The position numbers were made by a program, and so were the translations under genes. From Alphaproteobacteria bacterium (lineage in GTDB: Bacteria; Pseudomonadota; Alphaproteobacteria; RF32; CAG-239): a stretch of DNA of 64,000 bases. A model generated the notes under the pieces. That model had not been told where the DNA came from and did no database searches. It was given only the letters and a program-made list of their open reading frames with translations. The DNA is taken from positions 408,563 to 472,562 of the forward strand of contig JAQWBS010000001.1 in NCBI GenBank assembly GCA_028706255.1, read 5' to 3'. Positions 1 to 8,451 of this stretch are shown piece after piece (the first letter of the stretch is position 1; the number at the start of each line of letters is the position of its first letter).

Positions 1-327
1 TATATCTGGGTTCATAGGATTGATGAAAAACATAGGTTTGCTGAACTTGGATATTGGATTTCCTTAAATTTCTCTAGGAATGGATATGCAAAAGAAGCGA
101 TTGGGCTCATTGAACAAGAACTTTTTTATAAAAATTTTGAAAGAGTAATTATTAGAACGGACACTAAAAACATAGCTTCAACGAGTTTGGCAAAATCTCT
201 TGGATATTTCTTAGAAGGTGTTGAAAGGCATGATAGGTTTTCTAACTTTTGGCAAAACTTCAGAAGTCATAATGTTTTTACAAAACTTTCAGAGGAATTT
301 AAAAATCAATCAAAAAATCATTCGTGA
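1..327 (+). CDS. GNAT-family N-acetyltransferase, C-terminal part
   Basis: The first 327 bases are an open frame (frame 1) running in from outside the window and ending at TGA 325-327, giving 108 residues. It reads like the C-terminal half of a RimJ/RimL-type GNAT acetyltransferase. There is a GYWIS strand, then an R/N-G-Y-A-KEA segment typical of the acetyl-CoA-binding loop and following helix, then a strand with R-T-D-x-x-N and A-S-T-S-L-A-KSLGY-F-EG, the usual motif-B end of the family. These enzymes transfer acetyl from acetyl-CoA to an amine; the substrate cannot be told. The N-terminus is missing only because the window starts here. Confidence 0.8.
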   Translation, partial: YIWVHRIDEKHRFAELGYWISLNFSRNGYAKEAIGLIEQELFYKNFERVIIRTDTKNIASTSLAKSLGYFLEGVERHDRFSNFWQNFRSHNVFTKLSEEFKNQSKNHS

Positions 328-337
328 GGAAAAAGAA

Positions 338-910
338 ATGGTAAAAAAATGTGATAAAAAAGTGGCTTGTTCAATTGAAAAAAAGGCACAAGAAGAAGTT
401 GATGAACTTTATAAAAAACAAGTCAACCTCAAAGATGTTTCGAAAGAAGACATCATTCTTGATGTTAGAAGTCATGGAGAACATTCGGAAGTTGCTCTAA
501 AACAATCTCACTATTTAATTGAACTCAACAAACTAGACCCTAAAAAATTCATCAAAGACTATGGCATCGGCAAGAAGAAAATTCACTTGCTTTGTGCTTC
601 GGGCCATCGTGCCACACAAGCAGCTTTGAAATTTGAAGCGGCTGGATATGAGAATATTGACATTATTTCGGGTGGAATTAGTGAGATTAAAGCAAATAAG
701 CTTGAAAAGTCGGCCGTTTTTTCTTTGGAAAGACAAACCAGAATAGGCGTTGGTTCTCTTATTTTGCTTAGCTTGCTTCTTGGACATTTTGCTTCAGACT
801 ATTTTTATCTTGCAAGTGCCTTTTTTGCGTGCGGATTAATTTATGCAGGGCTGACCAATTTTTGTGGCTTAGCGATGCTTCTTTCCAAAATGCCATGGAA
901 TAATAAATAA
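338..910 (+). CDS. Rhodanese-domain protein with DUF2892 membrane tail
   Basis: I chose ATG 338 over the longer frame from 218, because the region before 338 belongs to the acetyltransferase and GAGGA lies just upstream. The 190-residue product has a rhodanese domain (about 35-118) with the LDVRSHGE start and an active-site loop CASGHRA (Cys86). It is followed by two membrane segments (about 135-180) of the DUF2892 type, ending FCGLAMLLSKMPWN. This is the layout of YgaP-like membrane sulfurtransferases, which carry a persulfide on the catalytic Cys. It follows the GNAT gene by 10 bp. The short Cys- and Lys-rich N-terminus (Cys5, Cys11) is a minor oddity. Confidence 0.85.
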   Translation: MVKKCDKKVACSIEKKAQEEVDELYKKQVNLKDVSKEDIILDVRSHGEHSEVALKQSHYLIELNKLDPKKFIKDYGIGKKKIHLLCASGHRATQAALKFEAAGYENIDIISGGISEIKANKLEKSAVFSLERQTRIGVGSLILLSLLLGHFASDYFYLASAFFACGLIYAGLTNFCGLAMLLSKMPWNNK

Positions 911-1007
911 AGCTTAGAAAAGTTAATGTTTTTGCTTGCAATTCTGATTTTAGAAGGCTAAATTCAGGGCAAATTTGTTACGAAAAATCAAAAACAGGAA
1001 AACTAAA

Positions 1008-1802
1008 ATGAGTGAAGGATATAATTCTCCTAAAGAAATCGCCAAGGCTTTTTGTGAGTTTGGAATTTATAAATCAGAAACAAAGTTTGTTAAATTTGCC
1101 ATTCTTGCGATGCTTGGCGGAGCGTTTATTGCCCTTGGTGGGTTGTTGAGTGTTATGGTTGCTGGTGGTATGCCAACAACATATATTGAAAACCCGGGGG
1201 TTGTTAAATTTGTTGCTGGCGCACTGTTCCCTGTTGGTTTGATTATGGTTTCTGTAGCTGGTGCTGACCTTTTCACAAGTGACTGTGCAGGCATGGTCTT
1301 CCCTGTGATGCAGAAAAAGAAAACAATCAATGACCTTATTCGTATTTGGGTCTTGTCATATGTTTTTAACTTCATTGGCACACAGTTTATTGCTTATTAT
1401 ATGGCAACTGAAACAGGCTTAATTACGCATAACCCATGGCAGTCTTATTTACACGGATATGCTTCAGCCAAGGTGAGCCAAGATTTTTACACGGTTCTCA
1501 TCAAAGGCATCGGGGCAAACTGGTTGGTTTGCTTGGGAACATGGATGGGGTTTGCAGGTAAAGATATTACTGGCAAAGCACTTGGCACATGGATTCCAGT
1601 GATGCTCTTTGTAACTCTTGGTTTTGAACACTCCATTGCGAATATGTTCTTCATTCCAGCCGCTATTTATTCTGGAGCGGATATCACTTGGGCTGAGTTT
1701 ATTTATCAAAACCTCATTCCTGCCACGATTGGGAACATTATCGGAGGAGCTGGTTTGGTTGGTATGGTTTATGGTTATCTTTATCTTGAGAAAAGTAAAT
1801 AA
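1008..1802 (+). CDS. Formate/nitrite transporter family protein (FocA/NirC-like)
   Basis: This is a 264-residue polytopic membrane protein of the FNT family. ATG 1008 has AGGAAAAC upstream, so the TTG extension at 975 is not needed. Visible family marks are a Gly-rich first helix, the G-A-D-L-F-T-S-D loop, a central G-I-x-A-N-W-L-V-C-L-G-T-W segment and the G-F-E-H-S-I-A-N-M-F motif containing the conserved pore histidine. FNT channels are pentamers that pass formate, nitrite or related small anions across the inner membrane. The sequence alone does not decide which ion. The gene ends in a hairpin terminator. Confidence 0.9.
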   Translation: MSEGYNSPKEIAKAFCEFGIYKSETKFVKFAILAMLGGAFIALGGLLSVMVAGGMPTTYIENPGVVKFVAGALFPVGLIMVSVAGADLFTSDCAGMVFPVMQKKKTINDLIRIWVLSYVFNFIGTQFIAYYMATETGLITHNPWQSYLHGYASAKVSQDFYTVLIKGIGANWLVCLGTWMGFAGKDITGKALGTWIPVMLFVTLGFEHSIANMFFIPAAIYSGADITWAEFIYQNLIPATIGNIIGGAGLVGMVYGYLYLEKSK

Positions 1803-1831
1803 GATTTCGACCTTTTATCTTTATTGAAGTT

Positions 1832-1860
1832 AAAGGCTTAGTCTTCCACTAAGCCTTTTT
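1832..1860 (+). terminator. Rho-independent terminator of the FNT gene
   Basis: AGGCTTAG (1834-1841) pairs with CTAAGCCT (1849-1856) around a 7-nt loop and runs into TTTT on the plus strand. The stem overlaps the stop codon of the convergent gene ending at 1838. Confidence 0.75.
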
Positions 1861-2257
1861 CGTCGATTGGGTCAAACATCTTTGCACAACCAGTCTCCTC
1901 TGTCCAAGAAGCACAGTCATAACGACAACGATTTTCAATGGTATCCCAAGACTTTCCAGCATCATAACAGTCGCTCCAGTCAAGCTTTTGACGTATCTCT
2001 GCATTGTAAAAAGACATACTAAAAGCAATTAAGACAAAAGCTAAAAAGGAAGTTATTTTAAGCGTGTCAATTTTTTTGAAAACCATTGACCAAGCGATGA
2101 TAAACATAAAAACATTGGAAACAACATAAAGAGATTCTGAGAAGCTTAGTGAAAATTTATCCGTCAAAAGCAAGATTGCAGAAATATCTTCAATGGCATA
2201 ATAAGTGATGAAAATGGCAATAATGAGCTTTAAAATCGTAATGGCATGTTTGTTCAT
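1838..2257 (-). CDS. Small membrane protein with Cys-rich periplasmic tail, unknown
   Basis: This 139-residue protein has three hydrophobic helices (about 6-31, 42-60 and 68-85). A soluble tail follows with four cysteines in CYDAGKSWDTIENRCRYDC spacing plus a later one near CAKMF. The tail pattern C-x(n)-W-D-x-I-x-x-R-C-R-x-D-C suggests a small disulfide-bonded module, but I do not recognise the family. It has AAGGAGAAAG before ATG 2257. It converges with the FNT gene and has no operon partner. Confidence 0.65.
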   Translation of the reverse strand: MNKHAITILKLIIAIFITYYAIEDISAILLLTDKFSLSFSESLYVVSNVFMFIIAWSMVFKKIDTLKITSFLAFVLIAFSMSFYNAEIRQKLDWSDCYDAGKSWDTIENRCRYDCASWTEETGCAKMFDPIDEKGLVED

Positions 2258-2432
2258 TTCTTTCTCCTTGTTATGAAATATAAAATAAGCTTCATTATTT
2301 GCATTACAAGTCTTTTAATTTCTCAAGCAGACCTTACTTATTATATGAGAATTTAGTCTTTTCAAACCTTTACATTTCTGAGTTTTTAGACTAGCCTAAG
2401 TTTTTTAATATAAAAAATAAGGATTAGAGATA

Positions 2433-2948
2433 ATGAAAAAAGTTTTATTAGCAGCAGCTGTTTTGTTCTTTTCAACGTCAATTGCAAAAGCTGAAGTTCT
2501 TGCTGGCTTCGGAATGGGTGTTCAAAACAAAGCTTTAACAAACAAAATTGACACGCTTGATAAGACACAAGCACAAAATGTTTTCTTTCATACTGAAATT
2601 TTAAACCAACAAGGAGATATAATTACCCATGTTTGGAAAAATGGAGATAAGGAAATTTATCGTAAGTCTTTCCAAGTGAATGGTCCAAGATGGCGTGTTT
2701 GGTCTTCTATGGTTCCTGATCACTTCACAGCGGGAGATACGCTCTCCGTTGAAGTGCAAGATCAAACAGGAAAAAATCTTTATGTTGGAAATTTAGGTGT
2801 TGCGGAAGCAAATGCTCCTAAAGCTGATGAAGGTGAAGTGAATGTTGATGTTTCAGGGTCAGATGCTCCGCAAGTTGAATATGCCGATGAAGCTGGAATG
2901 ATTGCTGAATCTAGTAATTCAACTGAAGACATTGATGGAAATGAATAA
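2433..2948 (+). CDS. Exported DUF2914-family protein
   Basis: The 171-residue product starts with a clear Sec signal peptide (about 1-21, cleavage after AKA). Residues 25-130 show the DUF2914 pattern: an F-HTEI beginning, a THVWK-x-G segment, and a final G-PRWRVWSS followed by G-D-x-L-S-VEV-x-D. In this family the domain is extracytoplasmic and of unknown biochemical role. The last 45 residues are acidic and low in complexity. It is a stand-alone gene with AGGA before ATG 2433 and a strong hairpin terminator after it. Confidence 0.75.
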   Translation: MKKVLLAAAVLFFSTSIAKAEVLAGFGMGVQNKALTNKIDTLDKTQAQNVFFHTEILNQQGDIITHVWKNGDKEIYRKSFQVNGPRWRVWSSMVPDHFTAGDTLSVEVQDQTGKNLYVGNLGVAEANAPKADEGEVNVDVSGSDAPQVEYADEAGMIAESSNSTEDIDGNE

Positions 2949-2961
2949 GAAAATTAAGGTT

Positions 2962-3015
2962 ATCATTTCATAAAAAAAGGCCTCCGAAATTCGGAGGTTT
3001 TTTTTATGAAATGAT
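2962..3015. terminator. Strong bidirectional terminator
   Basis: CCTCCGA (2981-2987) pairs with TCGGAGG (2991-2997). The stem is flanked by A7 on the left and T8 on the right, and the dyad extends further through ATCATTTCAT (2962-2971) with ATGAAATGAT (3006-3015). It ends the DUF2914 gene and would work on either strand. Confidence 0.9.
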
Positions 3016-3104
3016 GTAATTGGACTGTTGATTTAAATAAGTTTACTTTTGCGGTCACTTCTGATTGAATGGTCTAATCTTTAAGAAAATAGGGAAGACT
3101 CAAA

Positions 3105-3755
3105 ATGCAATTAACACATTTACATAAAGCTTTTGATAAACTTCAGAAAAAATATGGTTCAGCCGAGCTTGATAGTATCTATGGGGCAGGATGTGTTAAC
3201 GGTCCTGAAATCTGTTTTATATTTATGAATCCAACTGGTAAAAATGTTGCCAGCGCTGAATCATGGAAAGGTTTAAAAGCTCCATGGATAGGCACAAAAA
3301 ACACGTGGAAATTGTTTAATGCAATTGGCATATTATCCAATGTAACGCTTGAACTTATTCTCTCTAAAAAACCGAATGATTGGGATTATCGCTTTGCCGA
3401 ACAGGTTTATAGAGAAATAGCAGACAAAAAAGTTTATATCACAAACTTGGGAAAATGCACAAAAGCCGATGCTTCTTATATCAAAGATAGTGTGTTTAAA
3501 GAATATGTTGGGCTTTTGGAGCAAGAAGTTGCTGAAGTGAAACCGAAAAAAATCATCACGTTTGGCAATCAGGTCAGCTCTTTGTTTTTGGGAAAAGCTG
3601 TAAAAGTATCAGAACTGCGGAAGCAATTTATAGAAAAAGAAATTGCTGGCAATAAGTTTAAAGTGTTTCCAGTTTATTACCCTGTTGGACAAGGAATGCG
3701 CAATATTGATAAAGCCATAGAAGACATCAGCTTCGCAATAAAAACAACAAAGTAG
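3105..3755 (+). CDS. Uracil-DNA glycosylase superfamily protein
   Basis: This 216-residue cytoplasmic protein has the order of motifs of the UDG fold: an N-terminal GAG-x-NGPE-x-CFIFMNPTGKN (about 27-47), a central strand YITNLGKC (about 107-114), KIITFGNQVS (about 148-157) and a C-terminal PVYYPVGQG (about 196-204), where the minor-groove-binding histidine loop normally sits. Here a Tyr-Pro-Val replaces the usual HPS/HPA triad. It may therefore be a divergent glycosylase or a catalytically altered member. RBS AGGGA precedes ATG 3105. Confidence 0.6.
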   Translation: MQLTHLHKAFDKLQKKYGSAELDSIYGAGCVNGPEICFIFMNPTGKNVASAESWKGLKAPWIGTKNTWKLFNAIGILSNVTLELILSKKPNDWDYRFAEQVYREIADKKVYITNLGKCTKADASYIKDSVFKEYVGLLEQEVAEVKPKKIITFGNQVSSLFLGKAVKVSELRKQFIEKEIAGNKFKVFPVYYPVGQGMRNIDKAIEDISFAIKTTK

Positions 3756-3760
3756 GTTTA

Positions 3761-3777
3761 GCGGAGAGAGGGGGATT
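3761..3777. repeat. Partial copy of the tRNA-Ser 3' end (possible att site)
   Basis: GCGGAGAGAGGGGGATT is an exact 17-nt copy of positions 4712-4728, which cover the acceptor and T-arm 3' side of the tRNA-Ser gene. It sits right after the UDG-like gene in the same orientation as the tRNA copy, so the two form direct repeats about 950 bp apart. Confidence 0.75.
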
Positions 3778-3849
3778 GGCTAAAAATTACTTCATAATTT
3801 ATATCATTTATGATACAAGATGTTTATTGTTAATAAAGGGAAATTCAAT

Positions 3850-4611
3850 ATGTATAATTCGTCAAAAAGAATAGGTGATGTGGAACGTATATTTGAAGCT
3901 GGCAACATAGAAATAAAAGTAAAGGCTGACTTGGCAAAAGTAGTTGAAGAACCATGTTTAGCCGCTTGTGAGGATTTGTACGATAAAAATATACTAACCT
4001 ACTGGAGTTCTTCAAACAAAAATAGTCCAAACACATCATTTATACTTATAAGATATGAGAGTCTTGATTATAATAATAAGGCTATTGCTGACAGAATGTT
4101 AAAGGAAAGTAGGGCAACAGAAAATACAACTTATGATTCTCAGGCTAACAATTCGGGAGATAACTATGGTAAAGGTATTTGTATTAGTATTCCTTCTAAT
4201 CTTGATATGTTAGTATCAGACGTCTCTAACCAACTTAAAAAATTAGCATCAACATTTGAACATCAGGATATCCTTTATAATGTCTATACTCCTCAAGATT
4301 TAATTAAAGAATATAATTCTAGAACTCAGGGTACGGAAAAGTCATATAAGTTTCCTCATATAGAAAGCATTGCCCCGTTTATAATGTCTAGAAAAACTCA
4401 AGCTGACGACTCAGTTTCTTTTGATACTAAAAAAGTCGCACAAACACTTGATTGGATATATGATAAAAAAAGCGGAAATATGTATAAAGATGAAGAAACA
4501 ATTCGTAGACATAAAGCTTATATTGCTTCTAAAGAAGATAAACAAAGTAAAAAAAATAATCTAGATGCTACGGCATTAATCCGAAAATACAAAGAAAATG
4601 GTAACTTCTAA
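3850..4611 (+). CDS. Unrecognised protein inside a tRNA-Ser-flanked segment
   Basis: This 253-residue hydrophilic protein belongs to no family I recognise. I prefer ATG 3850 (AAAGGGAAA upstream) to ATG 3820. No signal peptide or membrane helix is visible. The C-terminal 60 residues are Lys-rich and probably helical. It is the only gene between the two 17-nt direct repeats that copy the 3' end of tRNA-Ser, which suggests it arrived as cargo of an integrative element now lacking an integrase. Codon use looks more AT-rich than its neighbours (many ATA, AAT, TTA codons), but I did not count it. Confidence 0.6.
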   Translation: MYNSSKRIGDVERIFEAGNIEIKVKADLAKVVEEPCLAACEDLYDKNILTYWSSSNKNSPNTSFILIRYESLDYNNKAIADRMLKESRATENTTYDSQANNSGDNYGKGICISIPSNLDMLVSDVSNQLKKLASTFEHQDILYNVYTPQDLIKEYNSRTQGTEKSYKFPHIESIAPFIMSRKTQADDSVSFDTKKVAQTLDWIYDKKSGNMYKDEETIRRHKAYIASKEDKQSKKNNLDATALIRKYKENGNF

Positions 4612-4709
4612 AAACACCTGTTTCGAACTCAGTTTTGGAAGGAAAAAAGCTAAGTATATCAATGGCTAGACCGTTCGATTACTTCATAAAAACTGATGAA
4701 TGTATACAG

Positions 4710-4800
4710 TGGCGGAGAGAGGGGGATTCGAACCCCCGGTAGGCTATTCACCTACACACGCTTTCCAAGCGTGCACCATAAGCCACTCGGACATCTCTCC
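4710..4800 (-). tRNA. tRNA-Ser (GGA)
   Basis: Read on the minus strand, GGAGAGA (4800-4794) pairs with TCTCTCC (4720-4714), followed by discriminator G and an encoded CCA (4712-4710). The anticodon loop TTGGAAA sits on a CGC/GCG-type stem and gives anticodon GGA. The gene has the long variable arm expected of class II tRNA-Ser and a normal TTCGAAT T-loop. Confidence 0.95.
4712..4728. repeat. tRNA-Ser end matching the direct repeat at 3761
   Basis: This is the second copy of the 17-nt repeat, lying within the tRNA-Ser gene. A site-specific recombinase using the tRNA 3' end as its attachment site would leave this pair of copies. Confidence 0.75.
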
Positions 4801-4826
4801 ATTTTTTCAACTCATAATAAATGCTT

Positions 4827-4902
<76 letters not shown>

Positions 4903-4989
4903 ATAAAGCATAAGTTAACCGCACTTTACTCATAAGCTCTGAATTAGTCAATAAAAATTATTTTTTCGCCCTCTAAAGCCTCTTCAAAG

Positions 4990-7077
4990 TTATGATTTAA
5001 CAGGTTGTTTTTGAATAAAAACATTCTGGTTGATGTTCTGAGCTTTTTGAACTTCTGGGATATCTTTAAAACAATCAAGCGTTTTGCTTTTAACTTTTTC
5101 AGGAAGCGTTGGAGCTTGCACAGTGACATTTGATGAAACATAAAGAGTGTTCTCTGGAATAAAATCTTCTCCCGAAGCGGTCTGAGGTTTTTCGTAAAAA
5201 ATTTCTGTGAAATCACCTAAATCACTGGAACGAGCAATTTTTCCATTGCTTATACCCAAATAGTGGTGAACCCCTTCATTCTTTGACATATTATAAAAAT
5301 GTTCAAAAGCATGGTTGTCAGGTTGCCATTCTTCCCAATGAACCGTCAATGCCAAGTTAGGTTGATTGTTCATTGCATTAGGATCGGCAAGACAAAGTGC
5401 ATATTTTCTTGGAAAATTGTGGTGAACAGAATTTGCTCCCATATTTTCTGCCCAAGAACCCGCCAACAAGCTTTCTTTTAGCTTTTGAGAGTCTTTAGCA
5501 TTCTTTGAAATGTCTTCATAAACTTTTTGAGCTATTTCTCTGTTTGTATCTTTAAAGTCACTCCAGCAATATTCTTTTTGAAGATTTGGCAAATCTTCTG
5601 TCTTAATGCCTTTCTTTCCGAAATAAACTTCCATATATTTTCTAAAAAGCATGCCTTCATCATTTTTGGTCAAGCCTTCACCGAGAGCATAAGTTAGCCC
5701 AAGTGTCATATATCTTCTTTGATAAGGAGAGAGGGTTTCTTTAGTTTGTTGAGTTGCTTTTGCTAAAAGATATTCTGAAACTTGCGACGGATTTTTGCCT
5801 GAAAATTCTTCTGTTAAAGGAGCTTTTGAAACAGTCGCTTTTTGAAGTCTAACCTGATAACCATATTCTTCCAACTTTTCATTGGCAATTTTTTCACAAT
5901 TAGGAGTAGGGCTTTTAAAAGAATCAACGATAATTTCTCGAACCTCTAATAAATCTTTGAGTTTTGGTGAAACAGCCGCAAATTCATTTGAGTTTTTATC
6001 ATATCCAATTCTGACAAGGTTTTTGATTTTAGAAAAATAATCAGCACTTTTAACATAATTCCAAATTTTGCCGTCTGCTTTGAAAGAGTCCATTAAAGAC
6101 TTGCCAAGTGTATCAAAATTTCCGCAAGTTGAAATGATTTTGCCTAAGGGAGATTCTTTTCGAGGGTTTTGTTCAAAAGCATTTATAATTTCCAAAGAAG
6201 AAGCCTCTTTAAAATGTTTCTCAAAGTTTCTTGCTAAAGAAGCATTTAAGTTCTTTAATTTTGCTTTTTCTTGTTCCAGAAGCTTTAAAAGAGCGTTTTT
6301 CTTTTCAGTTTTATCCTGATTCTCAGATTTCTTAGTTTCTTTTTGCTTAGAAAGGGTCTTCTTTTGAGAAATTGCTTGTTGTAATCTCTCTACGCCCTCA
6401 GGGTTGTTCAAGGGGCTTAAAGAGGCAAGATTTGGAGAAATGGTTACATTTCCTTTTTTTGGAGAAGACAAAATGAGGCGAATGGTTTCTAACCCGCTAA
6501 TGGAAGAAATTTTGAAGCCTTTATATTTAGCCTTATATTTTTCTTCGAGTTTTTCAAGAACAGCTAAAGCTTCTGTGTCTGTTTCAAATTGAGAAGTCTC
6601 TGAAGTGTTTTTGCTTCCGTCTAAAGACTTAAGTGCAGATTCAGTTTTCGCAATTCTCTCATATGCTGAGGTAAAGTCTTTCTCAAGAGGGTTAAGAGAA
6701 GGGAAATTTGCAAAGAGATAGTCTGTTTCTTCTTTTGAAAAGTCTCTCTCAATTTTAATTTTTTCTCTGGCATTTTGAACAACATGATTAAAAATGCTTT
6801 CCTCTTTGTTGTTATAGATTTGGATTGCACTTCGCTTATAAGCACGAATAAACGTTTTGAGCGTTTCAGAAATATCCGTTTTCTTCTCAAGAGAGTCGTA
6901 AGCATTCATTGAACTAATTAAGCCATCAAGGTTGATAAGCTCAATGAATTCAACATTAGGAGAATAAAGTTCCGTTTTGCTTTCAAAAGGTGCATGCTGA
7001 TTTAATGACACCAGATTGTCTTGAGCTCTATTTGTTTTAATCTTGGAAATTTTTTCTCTTAAAAGCACATTTGACAT
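4990..7077 (-). CDS. Large unknown cytoplasmic protein, possible HNH-like C-terminus
   Basis: This 695-residue protein has no signal peptide or membrane helix and matches no family I recognise. The N-terminal 230 residues are helical. Residues about 230-290 are a Lys/Glu/Gln-rich predicted coiled coil. A later region (about 545-640) contains WAENMGANSVHHNFPRKYAL, then an N-Q-P-N-L-A-L-T strand, D-NHAFEHFY and EGVHHYLGI. The paired HH with N-P-N-L and a later H resembles the spacing of HNH/ββα-metal nucleases, but the match is weak. RBS AAGGGAG precedes ATG 7077. It is a single-gene unit. Size, composition and the nearby secretion locus make an effector role possible; that is speculation. Confidence 0.6.
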   Translation of the reverse strand: MSNVLLREKISKIKTNRAQDNLVSLNQHAPFESKTELYSPNVEFIELINLDGLISSMNAYDSLEKKTDISETLKTFIRAYKRSAIQIYNNKEESIFNHVVQNAREKIKIERDFSKEETDYLFANFPSLNPLEKDFTSAYERIAKTESALKSLDGSKNTSETSQFETDTEALAVLEKLEEKYKAKYKGFKISSISGLETIRLILSSPKKGNVTISPNLASLSPLNNPEGVERLQQAISQKKTLSKQKETKKSENQDKTEKKNALLKLLEQEKAKLKNLNASLARNFEKHFKEASSLEIINAFEQNPRKESPLGKIISTCGNFDTLGKSLMDSFKADGKIWNYVKSADYFSKIKNLVRIGYDKNSNEFAAVSPKLKDLLEVREIIVDSFKSPTPNCEKIANEKLEEYGYQVRLQKATVSKAPLTEEFSGKNPSQVSEYLLAKATQQTKETLSPYQRRYMTLGLTYALGEGLTKNDEGMLFRKYMEVYFGKKGIKTEDLPNLQKEYCWSDFKDTNREIAQKVYEDISKNAKDSQKLKESLLAGSWAENMGANSVHHNFPRKYALCLADPNAMNNQPNLALTVHWEEWQPDNHAFEHFYNMSKNEGVHHYLGISNGKIARSSDLGDFTEIFYEKPQTASGEDFIPENTLYVSSNVTVQAPTLPEKVKSKTLDCFKDIPEVQKAQNINQNVFIQKQPVKS

Positions 7078-7193
7078 TTTTAAACTCCCTTAAAACATAA
7101 CTATAATCTATTCTTTAGCATTTTTCTACAAAAAAGTTGACAAAAAATTAAAATTGTATTATTTAATGCTCTGAATTTAATTTTTAATATATT

Positions 7194-7559
7194 ATGATAA
7201 ACAATAACAATTTTATAACCCTTGAGCTTTTTGCTAAGCGGTTTAATCTAGAAAGAAAAAACATAGCGTGGGGAATTGGTCGAATTATCAGAAATGATAT
7301 CCTTGTTTTCCCAGTGGTTCTCATTAAAAACAATCAGACGGCATATATTGACATCTCAAAAGATGCAATTTGTCATAATGGGAACGATGGTGCTACCCCA
7401 ATGTTTTTTGAAGAAGCTCTGTTGTCAGAAGTGGGCGATGAGTATGTTTTCACAAGTTCAAACTGCCAAACAACGCTCAAAAAAGAGCAGGTTGAAAAGT
7501 TTTATGCTGACAAGGTTTTCAGCTCTGCGACTGAAAAATATGTCTTAGGCATGGAGTAA
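7194..7559 (+). CDS. Small hypothetical protein
   Basis: This is a 121-residue soluble protein with no recognised domain. The N-terminus (TLELFAKRFNLERKNIAWGIGRIIR) could be a small helical or HTH-like element, and the middle is beta-rich. ATG 7194 has no strong Shine-Dalgarno; it lies after a very AT-rich stretch. A strong hairpin terminator follows at once, which supports it being a real transcription unit. Confidence 0.55.
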   Translation: MINNNNFITLELFAKRFNLERKNIAWGIGRIIRNDILVFPVVLIKNNQTAYIDISKDAICHNGNDGATPMFFEEALLSEVGDEYVFTSSNCQTTLKKEQVEKFYADKVFSSATEKYVLGME

Positions 7560-7560
7560 G

Positions 7561-7607
7561 AAATAAAAGAGTGCGGATTAGAGTTCTGATCCCCACTCTT
7601 TTTTATT
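7561..7607 (+). terminator. Terminator after the 121-residue gene
   Basis: AAAAGAGTG-C-GGAT pairs with ATCC-C-CACTCTTTT around a 10-nt loop, ending in a T-run at 7598-7604. Flanking AAAT/ATTT extend the dyad. Confidence 0.85.
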
Positions 7608-7680
7608 TGTTTGAAATTGCAATATATCTATGTTAACAATTTGGAATAATTAATTTTATTTAATAAGGGTTTAGAGACTT

Positions 7681-8316
7681 ATGATTCGCATTTATGCTGT
7701 TTTAATTATCGTTTTTATTGTTTGTTATAAAATTTATAAACTTAATAAAAAAGTGCTTCTGGCAAAGTCGTTCATTTTCATTCAGGAAATTAAGAAAGGA
7801 ACAGGGTTAGAGGAAGCAATTTATTTAGCAAATCTCTTCGACTTTATGAAAAATAAAGAAGCAAAGAGTGTTGTTCATGCTGCGGAAATTTCCGTTCAAG
7901 AAAATTATGATAAGAAAGAAAATAATTTAATTGAAAGGGCTACCTCTTGGGGCTTTTTTGACACACATACAAAGCAAATTTTCAAGAAAAAAAAGAGAGT
8001 GCTGAAAGCTTTGGAAAGAGATTTCGTCACTCAGGAAGTAACTGTTTTTTCAGGAAACGCAACCGAACTTGCACGGGAAACAGGGCTGAAATATTGGGAT
8101 GTGAATGCTCCTGTTTTGGCTTTTTTGAGCAATGAAGGGTGTTTGTTAAAGCTTCTTTTAGAAAGATATAAAGAGTTGAAAGAGCCTTTTTGTCTTGCTT
8201 CAGCAATGCAGATTGCGGCAAAGCTTTCGGCAGATAAAAAATATCTTGATAAGGAAGATTTAGAAATTATTCAAGAATGGGACAGTCTGATAAAAAATAA
8301 AAACAAGTTGAAATAG
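7681..8316 (+). CDS. Membrane-anchored protein of unknown function
   Basis: The 211-residue product has one N-terminal membrane helix (about 4-21) followed by a basic, mostly helical cytoplasmic body. I recognise no domain. A motif such as N-A-T-E-L-A-R-E-T-G-LKYWDVNAPVLAFLSNEG (about 120-150) may be useful for a search. The gene ends only 2 bp before the convergent tRNA-Arg, so that tRNA's 3' flank probably doubles as its end region. ATG 7681 follows a weak GGG-rich leader. Confidence 0.6.
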   Translation: MIRIYAVLIIVFIVCYKIYKLNKKVLLAKSFIFIQEIKKGTGLEEAIYLANLFDFMKNKEAKSVVHAAEISVQENYDKKENNLIERATSWGFFDTHTKQIFKKKKRVLKALERDFVTQEVTVFSGNATELARETGLKYWDVNAPVLAFLSNEGCLLKLLLERYKELKEPFCLASAMQIAAKLSADKKYLDKEDLEIIQEWDSLIKNKNKLK

Positions 8317-8318
8317 TG

Positions 8319-8395
8319 TGGCGTCCCCGAGAGGATTTGAACCTCCGACCCACAGTTTAGGAAACTGTTGCTCTATCCTACTGAGCTACGGGAAC
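8319..8395 (-). tRNA. tRNA-Arg (CCT)
   Basis: On the minus strand GTTCCCG (8395-8389) pairs with CGGGGAC (8329-8323), with discriminator G and encoded CCA (8321-8319). The anticodon stem ACAGT/ACTGT encloses loop TTCCTAA, anticodon CCT. D- and T-arms are regular (GGTTCAAATCC). Confidence 0.95.
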
Positions 8396-8451
8396 GTGAA
8401 ATAATTTTTATGTTAACAACAAACCTTTCCCTTCTTTCGCTTTGCTCAAGA

